Shown in pieces: positions 34,916 to 44,348 of a stretch of DNA of 64,000 nt. This DNA comes from Amycolatopsis acidiphila (GTDB taxonomy: Bacteria > Actinomycetota > Actinomycetes > Mycobacteriales > Pseudonocardiaceae). Both the position numbers and the translations under genes were made by a program. How positions within the stretch are numbered: position 1 is the stretch's first letter; every line of letters begins with the position of its first letter. The notes below the pieces were generated by a model. The model saw nothing but the letters and a program-made list of their open reading frames with translations. It was not told where the DNA came from and did no database searches. The DNA is taken from the NCBI RefSeq assembly GCF_021391495.1, contig NZ_CP090063.1:1426001-1490000 (forward strand), given 5' to 3'.

Positions 34916-36370
34916 TCACAACAACCGTGCGTCGAGGTGGCCGAACACCCGGTCGTCCAGCGGAAACGCCTTCTCGCCGCGGATGAGGGCGTCGAAGCGC
35001 TCGGTGTGCACGCGCGCCCGGCGGCGGGCGTAGTCGGCGGCCGAGTCCTTGGTGACCATGAACGCCCAGTCACTGGACAACGCGAGCATCGCCTCGTTCA
35101 CCGCGAGGTCCAGCACGGGGTCGCGGAACGCCCCCGGCTCGACGGCCAGCAACCGCTTCTGCAGCGCGGCGTTGTCCTCCACCATGTCCGCGACCTGCTC
35201 GCCGTCCCACACGCGCCAGTCCTTGCCCGAACCCCACGAGGACGCGGGCAGCTCGACCGGCGGACCGAGGTGCCCGGCTTCGAGCGCACCGCGCAGCGTC
35301 GTGACCCGCACCCCGGCCTCGGGCAGCGCCCGCAGGACACCTTCGAGCCAAGCCGGGCCCTCGTGCCACCAGTGTCCGAACAGCTCGGTGTCGTAGGCCG
35401 CGACGACCAGCGCCTCCCGGCCGTTCCGCTCGCGCAGGCGGCGCAGCCTCGTCACGACGGTGTCCACGAAGTCCTTGATGTGCACGCGCAGGGTGTCCGC
35501 GGCCAGCGCCGGGTCGTACGGCGCCTTGTCCTGCGGCGCGACCTGCTGGCCGGTGACCCGCGACGGCTTCAGCCCGACTTCGTGTGCCCAGGTGTGGAAG
35601 TCGCGGTAGTTGGCGTGACCGGGATAGCTGGCCTTCGGCGACCAGACCCGGTACGTGACCTCGAGATCCCGCCCGAAGCAGACCACGTCCGACGAGCCAA
35701 CGGTGCGTGCGGCCGACGTGTCACCGCGCAGCGAAGGCCCGTCCACCAGGAATCGCGCGACTCCAGCGGCGGCGTAGTCGTCCTCCATCCCGGGCGCGTA
35801 ACCGCACTCGGGGGCCCAGATGCCGGCCGGGCGGTGGCCGATCCGCAGTGCGGCGTCCGCCAGCCCGGACCGCAGTGCGAACGAGCGGATCCGCTGGTCC
35901 AGCAGCGGCTGGAACGGGTGGGCCAGCGGGCCGCCGAGCAGTTCGAGCACCTCGCTGTCCACAAGGGACCGAAGGATGGGGGAGAAGCCGTGCCGCCACT
36001 GGGTTTCCAGCGCCTCGGTGGCCCGGAGCGCGGCCCGGTGCTCGGCCGCGCCCAGGTCGCGGAGCAGCGGGTCGTCCCGCCACAACGTGCTCGCCTGCAG
36101 CGCGCGCAGCTGCCAGTGGCCGAGCCACTCGTGGAAGGTGCGCAGGCTGTAGGGGTCGTCGAGCTGGGCGGCGAGCACGGGCGTCACGCCGAGGGTGAGC
36201 ACGTCGCGCCTGCCCTCGTCGGCGAACCGGCGCAGCAGGTCGACGACGGGCAGGTAGGAGTGCGCCCAGGCCTGGTAGAGCCATTCCTCGCCGACCGGCC
36301 AGGAGCCGTGGTGCGGCAGCCACGGCAGGTGGCTGTGCAGGACCAGGCAGAAAGTGCCTTCCCTGGTCAT
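34916..36370 (-). CDS. GH57 1,4-alpha-glucan branching enzyme (Rv3031-like)
   Basis: This 484-residue glycoside hydrolase of family 57 has the early VLHSHLPWLPHHG motif, the nucleophile Glu in GIWAPECGYAPG, the acid Asp in AAYDTELFGHWWHEGP and the C-terminal LSSDWAFMVTKDSAADYARRR. GH57 branching enzymes make alpha-1,6 branches. The gene lies between the glycosyltransferase (42-nt gap) and the methyltransferase (4-nt overlap), as in the mycobacterial methylglucose lipopolysaccharide cluster. The start ATG at 36370 overlaps the methyltransferase stop. Confidence 0.9.
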   Translation of the reverse strand: MTREGTFCLVLHSHLPWLPHHGSWPVGEEWLYQAWAHSYLPVVDLLRRFADEGRRDVLTLGVTPVLAAQLDDPYSLRTFHEWLGHWQLRALQASTLWRDDPLLRDLGAAEHRAALRATEALETQWRHGFSPILRSLVDSEVLELLGGPLAHPFQPLLDQRIRSFALRSGLADAALRIGHRPAGIWAPECGYAPGMEDDYAAAGVARFLVDGPSLRGDTSAARTVGSSDVVCFGRDLEVTYRVWSPKASYPGHANYRDFHTWAHEVGLKPSRVTGQQVAPQDKAPYDPALAADTLRVHIKDFVDTVVTRLRRLRERNGREALVVAAYDTELFGHWWHEGPAWLEGVLRALPEAGVRVTTLRGALEAGHLGPPVELPASSWGSGKDWRVWDGEQVADMVEDNAALQKRLLAVEPGAFRDPVLDLAVNEAMLALSSDWAFMVTKDSAADYARRRARVHTERFDALIRGEKAFPLDDRVFGHLDARLL

Positions 36371-37140
36371 GGCCGCACCGCCACCGCGACGAGGTCGAGG
36401 CTCTCGTCGAGCCGGTCGCCGGTGAGCTCGAAGTCCTCCGCGCGGATCGCGGCGACGTCGGCCAGCAGGCCGTCCGGCCACTGCGCCTGTCCCGGCAGCT
36501 GCCCCATGACCACGTCGAGCTGGGCGTCGATGATCGAACCGCCGTACCGCTCGTCGAGCGCGCGCACGCCCGCGCCGTGGTGAAGTCCGTGCAGCTGCTC
36601 GACCCCGAACCCGGCCTCGCGCAGCAGAGCGTCCAATTCGGACGGTGCCAGCTCGCGGGTGTGGTACGGGTTGAGCGGGGTGTCGCTGTCCGGGGTGAAG
36701 GTCAGCCGGTTCGGGGTGGTCACGAGCAGGCGCCCGCCCGGCCGCAGGACCCGGTGGCACTCAGCGAGAAAGCCGCCCTGGTCCCACAGGTGCTCGATCA
36801 CCTGGAAGTTCGCCACGACGTCCACAGTGGACGAACGGAGTGGCAGGAAGGCGAGATTTCCCCGAACTGTCCCCACCTGTGGATAACGTCGTGTGACGTG
36901 ACGCACGGTCGGCTCGTCGTAGTCGAGCGCGAGCACCGTCGCCGCGCGCCCGGCGATGAGCGCCGCGCCGTAGCCCTCACCGCACCCGGCTTCGAGCACC
37001 GTCGCACCCGCGCAGTAAGGCAGCAGGGCGAGGTAGGCGGCCTCATGGCGGCGGAACCAGTAGTTCTCCTCCGGAATGCCCGGCACGGTCCGTTCGCCGG
37101 TCAGGTGCAGCGCCTCGGCGCGCGCGGATGAGGTCGTCAC
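36367..37140 (-). CDS. SAM-dependent methyltransferase (Rv3030-like)
   Basis: This 257-residue class I methyltransferase has ATVLEAGCGEGYGAALIAGR (SAM glycine loop), VLALDYDEPTVRHV (acidic residue binding the ribose) and VDVVANFQVIEHLWD. Its position directly upstream of the GH57 and GT4 genes matches Rv3030, linked to sugar methylation in methylglucose lipopolysaccharide synthesis. Translation is coupled to GH57 through a 4-nt overlap. Confidence 0.85.
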   Translation of the reverse strand: MTTSSARAEALHLTGERTVPGIPEENYWFRRHEAAYLALLPYCAGATVLEAGCGEGYGAALIAGRAATVLALDYDEPTVRHVTRRYPQVGTVRGNLAFLPLRSSTVDVVANFQVIEHLWDQGGFLAECHRVLRPGGRLLVTTPNRLTFTPDSDTPLNPYHTRELAPSELDALLREAGFGVEQLHGLHHGAGVRALDERYGGSIIDAQLDVVMGQLPGQAQWPDGLLADVAAIRAEDFELTGDRLDESLDLVAVAVRP

Positions 37141-37173
37141 CCGCCCGACCCTACTGTGCCGTTCTGCCGCGCC

Positions 37174-38001
37174 TCACGGCCATTTCCGCAGAACGACGCA
37201 CCACGAACCCTCGTCCACCCGGAACTCCGGGACCGGGCTGCCCGCGCGGGCCATCGCCGAGCGGATCCGCCAGATCCCGCGGCCGAACCGGTTCACGTAG
37301 CCCAGCGCCTTCATCGCCCTCGCCAGCCCGGGGTTGCGGTAGTCGTTGACGCGGTCGAAGTTGTCCACCCGCACCTGCCCGTACGGACCGCCGGGGTTGG
37401 TCACCTCGATCCGGTCGTCGAACCAGGCGATGCGCACCGGCGCGTTCGACTTCTCGTAGTCGCGGTGCATCAGCGCGTTCATGCACGTCTCCCGCAACGC
37501 CTCCAGCGGGTAGTCGGGCAGCGTCTCCTCGCGGAACAGCCCCTCGCCCTCGGTGAGCTTCGAGCGCAGGTTCGCACTGAGCAACGCGCTCAGCCGGGTC
37601 GCGGTGCCCACCAGGTTGCCGCGCAGCTCGTGCTGGTCGCCGACCGGCGAGCCCAGGTCCAGCCCCTGGTAGCGGACGAACTGCACGTATGCGCCGGGCA
37701 CGTGCGCGCTGGGGTCCTTGCCGACCGCGAGCACCCCGAGGTTCGTCGGCATGCCTCCCGGCGTCGTCAGCCGCAGCCAGGCGAGGTCGGCCTCGACCGG
37801 GCGCTGGTTGTCCTCGAGCGACTCGGCCGCCACGAACGAGGGAAGGTAGGTGGTCCGGAACAACCGCAGGTCCAGGTCGCTCTCGGTCGCCGTCTGTGCC
37901 GGTCTCGCGTCGAACGGCGCGGCCGAGAACCGCCTGATCTCGGCCACCAGCCGCTGCTCGTCGCCGATCGCCTCCTGCGTTGTCGTGGTCTCGCTCAGCA
38001 C
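37174..38001 (-). CDS. ATP-binding protein, C-terminal part of an AlbA_2/Schlafen-type regulator (N-terminal domain missing)
   Basis: This 275-residue protein carries the C-terminal HATPase_c_4-like half of the 'ATP-binding / RecG-related' family: EALRETCMNALMHRDYEKSNAPVRIAWFDDRIEVTNPGGPYG, then DYRNPGLARAMKALGYVNRFGRGI. Homologues normally begin with an AlbA_2 (Schlafen-like) domain of 100-150 residues. Here the frame starts (MLSETTTTQEA) close to where that domain would end, and no matching sequence is visible upstream in any frame. It may be a truncated remnant or a short functional version. It is downstream of the 55-residue gene on the same strand. Confidence 0.68.
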   Translation of the reverse strand: MLSETTTTQEAIGDEQRLVAEIRRFSAAPFDARPAQTATESDLDLRLFRTTYLPSFVAAESLEDNQRPVEADLAWLRLTTPGGMPTNLGVLAVGKDPSAHVPGAYVQFVRYQGLDLGSPVGDQHELRGNLVGTATRLSALLSANLRSKLTEGEGLFREETLPDYPLEALRETCMNALMHRDYEKSNAPVRIAWFDDRIEVTNPGGPYGQVRVDNFDRVNDYRNPGLARAMKALGYVNRFGRGIWRIRSAMARAGSPVPEFRVDEGSWCVVLRKWP

Positions 38002-38087
38002 CCAGCGGCTCCCTTGGCTCGTGCGGCTGGGGGTGACCCTATCGGGTGAAGGCGAGGGATCGTTACAGGTCTGCGGAAACTATTCGA

Positions 38088-38255
38088 TCACTGCGGGCGG
38101 CGCCGGTTGCCCAGCTGCCGGCGGACCTTCTCGACGGCTTCTTTCGCCTGCTGGCGGCGCCTGGGGTCGTTCGCGAACCGCTTCGCCTGCTCGACCGCGC
38201 GGCGGCCCTGCGGGCTGTTGGCGAACCGAGCGATCCTGTTGAACAGCGAGGCCAC
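38088..38255 (-). CDS. Small basic actinobacterial protein, 55 residues
   Basis: A GTG at 38253-38255, with GGGAGGAAC just upstream, opens a frame of 55 codons starting MASLFNRIARFANSPQGRR and ending in NRRRPQ. It has a repeated pattern (RFANSPQGRRAVEQAK, then RFANDPRRRQQAKEAVEK) that should form amphipathic helices rich in Arg, Lys and Gln. I know of no function. The strong ribosome site, GC-rich third positions and internal repeat make it a convincing gene that simple ORF lists would miss. Confidence 0.75.
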   Translation of the reverse strand: MASLFNRIARFANSPQGRRAVEQAKRFANDPRRRQQAKEAVEKVRRQLGNRRRPQ

Positions 38256-38323
38256 GGCGTTCCTCCCAAATGTCGGTTTCCGGCTGTCCTGTCAACGGCC
38301 GGGATAACCGCGTGGTTCCCCGC

Positions 38324-39166
38324 TCAAACAGGGGCGACCGTGATGCTCATGGCACCCGGCCCGACGTGCGAGCCGACGACGACGCTGGCCTCGACGATCG
38401 AAAGGTCGCGCAGGTTGGGGATGCGCTGGCGCAGCTGGCCGACGACGCTCAGCTCCCGGTCGGTGGGCCGGAAGCAGGAGACGGACACCTCGCTCGGATG
38501 CGACCCCGCGCGCTGGGCGGCGATGTCGATCAGCTTGTTCATCGCCCGCTTCGCACCCGGCACCCGCGACAGCGGCGCGACCTCACCGCTCTGCACGGTC
38601 AGCAGGGGCTTGATGGACAGCGCGGTGCCGAGCATCGCCGAGGCCGCGCCGACCCGGCCGCCGCGGCGCAGGTATTCGAGGGTGTCGACGTAGATCAGCT
38701 CCGAGGTGCTGGTGAACCGGCGCTCCGCGGCCTCGATGACCCGGTTGACCTGCGCGCCCGCGGCCGCGGCCCGGGCGGCGGAGAGCACGGCGAAGCCCAG
38801 GCTCATGCCGACGGTGCCGCTGTCGAGCGTGTACACGGGAATGCGGACCTGGTCGGCGGCCTGGCGGGCGGCGTGCACGGTCGCCGACATGCGGCCGGAG
38901 ATGTGCACGCTCACGATCGCGCTGGCACCGGCACTCGCCGCGTCCTGGTACGCCCAGAAGAAGGCGCCAGGGTCGGGGGGCGCCGTCGCGACGTTCCGGT
39001 TGGCCCGCAAGGACTCCACGAGCTCGCCCCGGTCGAACCGGCTCTCGTCGTCGATCCGGTCGTCGACCTGCAGCTGGAGCTGGATGACCTTGATGCCCCA
39101 TTGCTGGACGAGCTGATCCGGAAGTGATGCTGTCGAGTCGGTCACTACCGCCACGTGAGTAGACAC
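38324..39166 (-). CDS. DegV-family fatty-acid-binding protein
   Basis: This 280-residue protein is a DegV/FakB member: VAVVTDSTASLPDQLV start, VSVHISGRMSATVHAARQAAD, and the C-terminal FRPTDRELSVVGQLRQRI with VVVGSHVGPGAMSI. FakB proteins hold a fatty acid for phosphorylation by FakA; no fakA is adjacent, so the partner is unknown. It diverges from etfBA, with a palindrome (39260-39278) in the 213-nt gap between them. Confidence 0.88.
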   Translation of the reverse strand: MSTHVAVVTDSTASLPDQLVQQWGIKVIQLQLQVDDRIDDESRFDRGELVESLRANRNVATAPPDPGAFFWAYQDAASAGASAIVSVHISGRMSATVHAARQAADQVRIPVYTLDSGTVGMSLGFAVLSAARAAAAGAQVNRVIEAAERRFTSTSELIYVDTLEYLRRGGRVGAASAMLGTALSIKPLLTVQSGEVAPLSRVPGAKRAMNKLIDIAAQRAGSHPSEVSVSCFRPTDRELSVVGQLRQRIPNLRDLSIVEASVVVGSHVGPGAMSITVAPV

Positions 39167-39259
39167 GGTGTGTGAGGTTAGCCCGAAAGGTCTACGTCGT
39201 GCAGCCCGTGCGCCCGGGGAGTCACTCGGAGTAGCGCGATAAGGTGAGGAAAGTATTGG

Positions 39260-39278
39260 GACTATCGTCCTGATAGTC
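39260..39278. promoter_or_regulatory. Palindrome in the DegV/etfBA divergent gap
   Basis: The dyad gactatc-gtcct-gatagtc has 7-bp perfect arms. It lies 102 nt before the etfB start and 94 nt before the DegV-family start. It looks like a repressor site, but no cognate regulator is adjacent and no clear -10 box can be tied to it. The rest of the 213-nt gap shows nothing more that I can assign. Confidence 0.45.
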
Positions 39279-39379
39279 TGCGATTCCAGGTGAATGCCGT
39301 CACCTCGGCGCGCCAGGACCGGGAAATCTCCCTACGCTACCGGCAAGTAGGGCTGATATCGGGAGGTCGAAGGGGACCC

Positions 39380-40165
39380 ATGACGAAGATTGTTGTCCTG
39401 GTCAAGCAGGTGCCAGACACCTACTCGGAGCGGAAGCTCTCCGACGCTGACCACACACTGGACCGCGCGTCCGCGGACGCGGTGCTCGACGAGATCAACG
39501 AGAAGGCCGTCGAAGAGGCCCTCAAGATCAAGGAAGCCGGGGAGGGCGAGGTCACGGTGATCTCGGTCGGACCCGACCGCGCCACCGACGCCATCCGCAA
39601 GGCGCTGTCGATGGGCGCCGACAAGGCCGTCCACGTCTCCGACGAGGCGCTGCACGGCTCCGACGTGATCGCCACCGCGAAGGTCCTCGCCGCCGCCATC
39701 GGCAAGGTCGAGGGCTACGACCTGATCATCGCCGGCAACGAGGCCTCCGACGGCCGCGCCGGTGCGGTGCCCGCGATCCTGGCCGAGCTGCTGGGCCTGC
39801 CGCAGCTGACCTTCGTGCGCGAGCTGACCGTCGACGGGACCACCGTCAAGGGCGACCGCGAGACCGAGGACGGGCTCACCCACCTCGAAGCGAGCCTGCC
39901 GGCGCTGGTGAGCGTCAGCGAGAAGATCAACGAGCCGCGGTACCCGTCGTTCAAGGGCATCATGGCCGCCAAGAAGAAGCCCGTCGAGACGCTCACGATC
40001 GCCGACCTCGGCATCGACGCGGGCGAGGTCGGCCTGGCCAACGCCTGGTCCCAGGTCACCGAGGCGGCCCCGAAGCCGCCGCGGACGGCCGGTCAGCGCG
40101 TCGAGGACGAGGGTGACGGCGGTTCGAAGATCGTCGAGTACCTGGTCGGCCAGAAGCTCATCTGA
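39380..40165 (+). CDS. etfB: Electron transfer flavoprotein beta subunit
   Basis: This 261-residue protein (MTKIVVLVKQVPDTYSERKL start; SMGADKAVHVSDEALHGSDVIATAKVLAAAI; LIIAGNEASDGRAGAVPAILAELL) is the AMP-binding small subunit of ETF, equivalent to FixA (Rv3029c). It passes electrons from acyl-CoA and other dehydrogenases to the quinone pool through the alpha subunit encoded 14 nt downstream. The ATG at 39380 follows AGGGGA. Confidence 0.96.
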   Translation: MTKIVVLVKQVPDTYSERKLSDADHTLDRASADAVLDEINEKAVEEALKIKEAGEGEVTVISVGPDRATDAIRKALSMGADKAVHVSDEALHGSDVIATAKVLAAAIGKVEGYDLIIAGNEASDGRAGAVPAILAELLGLPQLTFVRELTVDGTTVKGDRETEDGLTHLEASLPALVSVSEKINEPRYPSFKGIMAAKKKPVETLTIADLGIDAGEVGLANAWSQVTEAAPKPPRTAGQRVEDEGDGGSKIVEYLVGQKLI

Positions 40166-40179
40166 GAGGAGACGGACAC

Positions 40180-41139
40180 ATGGCTGAGGTTCTGGTTCTC
40201 GTCGACCACATCAACGGCGAACTCAAGAAGCTGACCTTCGAGCTGCTGACCGCCGCCCGCGAGCTGGGCGAGCCGTCGGCCGTGGTCGTCGGTGCTCCCG
40301 GCACCGCGGGCAAGTTCAAGGAGCAGCTGGCGAACTACGGCGCCGCGAAGGTCTACGTCGCGGAGTCCGAGGACGCCGACAAGTACCTGGTGACGCCGAA
40401 GGTGGACGTGCTGGCCAAGCTGGCCGAGCAGGTCTCCCCGGCCGCGGTGGTCGCCGCGGCGACCGGCGAGGGCAAGGAGGTCACCGGCAGGCTCGCGGTG
40501 CGCCTTGGCAGCGCCCTGCTCTACGACGTGGTCGCGGTGAACTCCGACGGCACCGTCGAGCAGTCGATCTTCGGTGGCGCCTACAACGTCAAGTCGAAGG
40601 CCGGCCACGGCGTGCCCGTCATCACGGTCCGCCCCGGTGCCGTCGAGGCGTCGGAGGCCCAGGGTGCGGCGGCCGAGGAGGCCGTCGAGGTGCCCGCGAC
40701 CGACGCGGCGAAGTCGGCGAAGATCACCGGTGTCGAGCCGGTCGTCGGCGGCGACCGCCCCGAGCTCACCGAGGCCTCGATCGTGGTCTCCGGTGGCCGT
40801 GGGGTCGGTTCCGCCGAGAAGTTCGAGGTCGTGGAGAAGCTGGCCGACTCGCTCGGCGCGGCCGTCGGCGCGTCGCGTGCGGCGGTCGACTCCGGCTACT
40901 ACCCGGCACAGTTCCAGGTCGGCCAGACCGGTAAGACGGTCTCGCCGCAGCTGTACGTCGCGCTCGGCATCTCGGGCGCGATCCAGCACCGGGCCGGGAT
41001 GCAGACCTCGAAGACGATCGTCGCGGTCAACAAGGACCCCGAGGCACCGATCTTCGAGATCGCCGACTTCGGCGTCGTGGGCGACCTGTTCAACGTCGCC
41101 CCGCAGCTGACCGACGAGGTCGCCAAGCGCAAGGGCTGA
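40180..41139 (+). CDS. etfA: Electron transfer flavoprotein alpha subunit
   Basis: This 319-residue FAD-binding subunit has the C-terminal signature [20 protein letters not shown], then [33 protein letters not shown] and [20 protein letters not shown]. It forms the ETF heterodimer with etfB and corresponds to FixB (Rv3028c). A strong hairpin follows the stop. Confidence 0.97.
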   Translation: MAEVLVLVDHINGELKKLTFELLTAARELGEPSAVVVGAPGTAGKFKEQLANYGAAKVYVAESEDADKYLVTPKVDVLAKLAEQVSPAAVVAAATGEGKEVTGRLAVRLGSALLYDVVAVNSDGTVEQSIFGGAYNVKSKAGHGVPVITVRPGAVEASEAQGAAAEEAVEVPATDAAKSAKITGVEPVVGGDRPELTEASIVVSGGRGVGSAEKFEVVEKLADSLGAAVGASRAAVDSGYYPAQFQVGQTGKTVSPQLYVALGISGAIQHRAGMQTSKTIVAVNKDPEAPIFEIADFGVVGDLFNVAPQLTDEVAKRKG

Positions 41140-41146
41140 GCCGTCG

Positions 41147-41180
41147 CGAAGGGCGCTCCCGAATTCGGGGGCGCCCTTCG
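41147..41180 (+). terminator. Terminator after etfA
   Basis: cgaagggcgc (41147-41156) pairs with gcgcccttcg (41171-41180), and the loop contains a second palindrome, cccgaattcggg. The stem starts 7 nt past the etfA stop. There is no U-run, as is common for actinobacterial hairpin terminators. Confidence 0.7.
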
Positions 41181-41264
41181 TCGTGTCCGGTTCACGAAAA
41201 GTGCACGGAAAGGTCATCCCTTGGGGGTCCTGGTGGTTTCCGGGACGCCGGTAGACCTTGGGGC

Positions 41265-42035
41265 ATGACGCGGTCACAGCTACTCGTCAGCACCGATTCG
41301 CAGCCCGACGGTGCTCCGCACTACTCACTCCTCGTCGCCTCCGGGAATGAGGAAGTCGTTGCGGCACAACGACTTCGCCACGCCGTCTTCGCCGGTGAAA
41401 TGGGCGCCGAGCTCCATTCGCCGCAGGCCGGACTCGACGCCGACCGGTTCGACGAGTTCTGCGATCACCTGGTCGTGCGCGAGGACAACAGCGGGGAAAT
41501 CGTCGGCACCTACCGGATGCTCCCGCCCGACCGGGCGGCCGCGGCGGGCGGGCTCTATTCCGACACCGAATTCGATCTTTCCAGGCTTTCCGCGCTGCGT
41601 CCCTCGCTCGTCGAGACCGGCCGTTCGTGCGTGCACCCGGACCACCGGACGGGCGCTGTCGTGAGCCTCGTCTGGGCGGGCATCGGCCGGTACATGCTGC
41701 TGGCCGGGCACCGCTACCTCGCCGGTTGCGCGTCGGTCCCGCTCGACGGTGGCGGCAGCTTCGCGGCCGGGGTGTGGGACGCCATCCAGGCGAAGCACTA
41801 CGCGCCCGAGGAGCAGCGCGTCACGCCGCTGAACCCTTGGGACAGCACGGAGATCGTCCGCCCGCAGCGGTCGGCGCTCCCACCGTTGCTCAAGGGCTAC
41901 ACCCGGCTGGGCGCCAAGGTCTGCGGACCGCCCGCACACGACCCGGACTTCGGCGTCGCGGACTTCTTCACCCTGCTGGACCTGCAGAACCTCGATGAGC
42001 GCTACCTGAAGTTCTTCCTCGGGGCCGGGGCATGA
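41265..42035 (+). CDS. OlsB-like GNAT N-acyltransferase (Rv3027c-like)
   Basis: This 256-residue protein carries the OlsB/GNAT region EEVVAAQRLRHAVFAGEMGAEL, EIVGTYRMLPPDRA, VETGRSCVHPDHRTGAVVSLVWAGIGRYM. OlsB acylates ornithine in ornithine-lipid synthesis; in actinobacteria the gene pairs with a PlsC-type acyltransferase, as here (4-nt overlap). A two-step N- then O-acylation of an amino-acid lipid is plausible. It corresponds in position to Rv3027c. Confidence 0.8.
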   Translation: MTRSQLLVSTDSQPDGAPHYSLLVASGNEEVVAAQRLRHAVFAGEMGAELHSPQAGLDADRFDEFCDHLVVREDNSGEIVGTYRMLPPDRAAAAGGLYSDTEFDLSRLSALRPSLVETGRSCVHPDHRTGAVVSLVWAGIGRYMLLAGHRYLAGCASVPLDGGGSFAAGVWDAIQAKHYAPEEQRVTPLNPWDSTEIVRPQRSALPPLLKGYTRLGAKVCGPPAHDPDFGVADFFTLLDLQNLDERYLKFFLGAGA

Positions 42036-42901
42036 GCCACGCCTGGATGCCCACCTCGCCGTGCGGCGACGGCTGCCTGACGCCGGGCGCCGCGACGGTC
42101 GCCCTGCCCCGGCGGGTGTGGCGGATCGGGGCGGCCTGCGCGGTGGTGCTGCTCGCCCTTGCCGCGAGCCCGCTGCTGGTGCTGCGCGGGACACGGGAAC
42201 CGTTGGCACGCTTGATCTTCCGGTCGGTGTTGCGGGCCTTCGGGGTGCGGCTGGTCGTGCACGGGGGCGAGGAGTTCCGGCTCGCGGCGCACGGTCGTGG
42301 CGCGCTGGTGGTCAACAACCACGTCTCGTGGCTCGACATCGTCGCGGTCAACGCGCTGCGCCCGATGCGCGCGCTGGCGAAGCGGGAGATCGCGAGCTGG
42401 CCGGTGCTCGGCGGGCTGGTCGCCCGCGGTGGCAGCATCTTCCTGGACCGGGAGCGGCTGTCCACGCTGCCGGGCACCATGGCCGAGCTGGCGGACGCGC
42501 TGCGTGCCGGTTCGCTGGTCAACGTCACCCCGGAGGGGACGACCTGGTGCGGCCTCGCGTCCGGCCGGTTCGCCACCGCGGCGTTCCAGGCCGCGATCGA
42601 CGGCGGGGTGCCGGTGCGCCCGCTCGCGCTGCGCTACCGCCTCGCCGACGGCCGCGAGACGACCCAGCCGGCGTTCATCGGCCCGGAGTCGCTGATCGAC
42701 TCGCTCCGCCGTGTCGCCCGGTTGCGGGGGCTGGTGCTGGAGGTGTTCGTGTGCGAGGAGATCGCGCCCGGCCGCGCCGCCGACCGCCGCGAGCTGGCCG
42801 CACTCGCCGAGTCGGCGGTCCGTTCCGCGCTGGGGACCGTCCACCCGCCGCGCCGGTCGCGGGGCCGGAGCAGGAGGCTGCCCGCCGTCGCCGCGGGCTG
42901 A
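42032..42901 (+). CDS. PlsC-type 1-acylglycerol-3-phosphate O-acyltransferase (Rv3026c-like)
   Basis: This 289-residue membrane protein has one N-terminal transmembrane helix (about 33-55), the HX4D motif in [13 protein letters not shown] and the substrate motif [11 protein letters not shown]. It transfers an acyl chain to a lyso-lipid hydroxyl. The overlap with the OlsB-like gene suggests a joint product, either an ornithine-type lipid or phosphatidic acid. The C-terminus is a basic Arg/Ser/Pro stretch. Confidence 0.86.
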   Translation: MSHAWMPTSPCGDGCLTPGAATVALPRRVWRIGAACAVVLLALAASPLLVLRGTREPLARLIFRSVLRAFGVRLVVHGGEEFRLAAHGRGALVVNNHVSWLDIVAVNALRPMRALAKREIASWPVLGGLVARGGSIFLDRERLSTLPGTMAELADALRAGSLVNVTPEGTTWCGLASGRFATAAFQAAIDGGVPVRPLALRYRLADGRETTQPAFIGPESLIDSLRRVARLRGLVLEVFVCEEIAPGRAADRRELAALAESAVRSALGTVHPPRRSRGRSRRLPAVAAG

Positions 42902-42929
42902 TTTCCCGGTGGTTGCGCCGAAAACTCGC

Positions 42930-42960
42930 TTGACCTCCACCCCGGTGGAGGTTGCAGGCT
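42930..42960 (+). promoter_or_regulatory. MerR-type promoter with long spacer dyad
   Basis: TTGACC (42930-42935) and CAGGCT (42955-42960) are separated by 19 nt, the long spacing that MerR-family activators correct by twisting DNA. The dyad acctccacc-cc-ggtggaggt (42933-42952) fills the spacer. The GTG of the transporter gene begins 6 nt after the -10 box, so the mRNA should be leaderless. No merR gene is in this window. Confidence 0.72.
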
Positions 42961-42966
42961 CGAAGG

Positions 42967-44322
42967 GTGATCGTCGCCGAGCGGGAGCGCGGGGTGCTGT
43001 GGACCGCCGCGCATCGCACCACCACCGTCGCGAGTCTGCTCGTGGTCACGCTCATCGCGTTCGAGAACATGGGTGTCGCCACGGCGATGCCGACGCTCGT
43101 GGCCGCGCTCGGCGGCCAGTCGCTGTATTCGTGGCCCTTCACGGCGTTCCTGGTCGCGAGCGTCGTCGCCACGGTCCTGTCCGGGCGGCTGTGCGACCGG
43201 TGTGGCCCGGCGTTCGCCCTCATCGCCGGGCCCGCGATCTTCCTCGCCGGCCTGGTCCTCTGCGGCAGCGCGCGGAACATGGCGATGCTGCTGGGCGGCC
43301 GGGTGCTGCAGGGCCTCGGTTCGGGCACCGTGCTGGTGGCCGTCTCACTGCTGATCGCACTGGTCTACACCGATCGCGAGCGCCCGGTGATGTACGCGGC
43401 GAACGCGGCGGCGTGGATCCTCCCGGCCGTCGTCGGTCCTTCGGTCGCGGGCCTGGTCACCGAGCGCTTCGGCTGGCGCTGGGTGTTCCTGGGCCTGGTC
43501 CCGCTCGCGGTGCTGGGGCTCGTCCTGCTCCTCCCCGTCGCCCGTCGCCTCGGCCCACCGGAACCCGTCGAACGGCAACGCCGGGCGACCACGGTGGCCG
43601 CGCTCGCCGCCGCCGTCGGGGTGGCCGCGCTGACGTGGGCGGCACAGCACCCGTCACCGCTCGCGCTCGGCTATGGCGCCGGCGGGCTGGTCGCGCTCGG
43701 TGCCGCCCTGCGCAAGCTCCTGCCACCCGGAACGGTGACAGCGCGGCCCGGCCTGCCCACCGTCGTCGCGGCACGTGCTCTCCTCGGCGGCGCCTTCGCG
43801 GGAATGGAGGCCTATCTGCCGCTGACGATGACCGAGGTGCACGGCTACCACCCGGCGGCGGCCGGGCTGCCGCTGACGGTGAGCGCGCTGGGCTGGTCCG
43901 CGGCCTCGGCCCTGCAGGGCCGTCATCCGGGCTGGTCCCGGGAGGCCGCGCTGCGGATCGGGTTCGGTCTCGTCGCCGGTTCGCTGGTGCTGTTCGCGTT
44001 CGTCTCGCAGCCGTGGTTCCCGGGGTGGGCCGCCTTCGTCGCCTGCGTCGTCGGCGGGGCGGGCATGGGCACCGGCTACCCGGCGATCACCGTGCTGCTG
44101 TTCCGGTTCTCGCCGGTGGCCGAGCGCGGTTTCAACACCTCGGCGATGCAGCTGGGCGACTGGGTCGGCTCGGCGCTGACGGTCGGTCTCGGCGGTGTGC
44201 TCCTCGGCCTGCTCGCCTCCGCACGGGCACCGTCGAACGCCGTGGTGGTCCTGGCCACAGTGCTCGCGGGGCTGGCCCTGCTCGGCGTGCTCATCACCCG
44301 GCGGTGGCCCACGCGCGAGTGA
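42967..44322 (+). CDS. MFS efflux transporter
   Basis: This 451-residue transporter has about 12-14 hydrophobic segments, the start [19 protein letters not shown] and the motif-C-like [21 protein letters not shown] of drug:proton antiporters. It is inserted between plsC and iscS relative to the mycobacterial order. The GTG at 42967 is chosen because of the adjacent promoter; there is no ribosome site. Its MerR-type promoter suggests induction by a toxic ligand that it exports. Confidence 0.82.
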   Translation: MIVAERERGVLWTAAHRTTTVASLLVVTLIAFENMGVATAMPTLVAALGGQSLYSWPFTAFLVASVVATVLSGRLCDRCGPAFALIAGPAIFLAGLVLCGSARNMAMLLGGRVLQGLGSGTVLVAVSLLIALVYTDRERPVMYAANAAAWILPAVVGPSVAGLVTERFGWRWVFLGLVPLAVLGLVLLLPVARRLGPPEPVERQRRATTVAALAAAVGVAALTWAAQHPSPLALGYGAGGLVALGAALRKLLPPGTVTARPGLPTVVAARALLGGAFAGMEAYLPLTMTEVHGYHPAAAGLPLTVSALGWSAASALQGRHPGWSREAALRIGFGLVAGSLVLFAFVSQPWFPGWAAFVACVVGGAGMGTGYPAITVLLFRFSPVAERGFNTSAMQLGDWVGSALTVGLGGVLLGLLASARAPSNAVVVLATVLAGLALLGVLITRRWPTRE

Positions 44323-44348
44323 ACGGCACGGTCTACGCTGGGAGAGCG

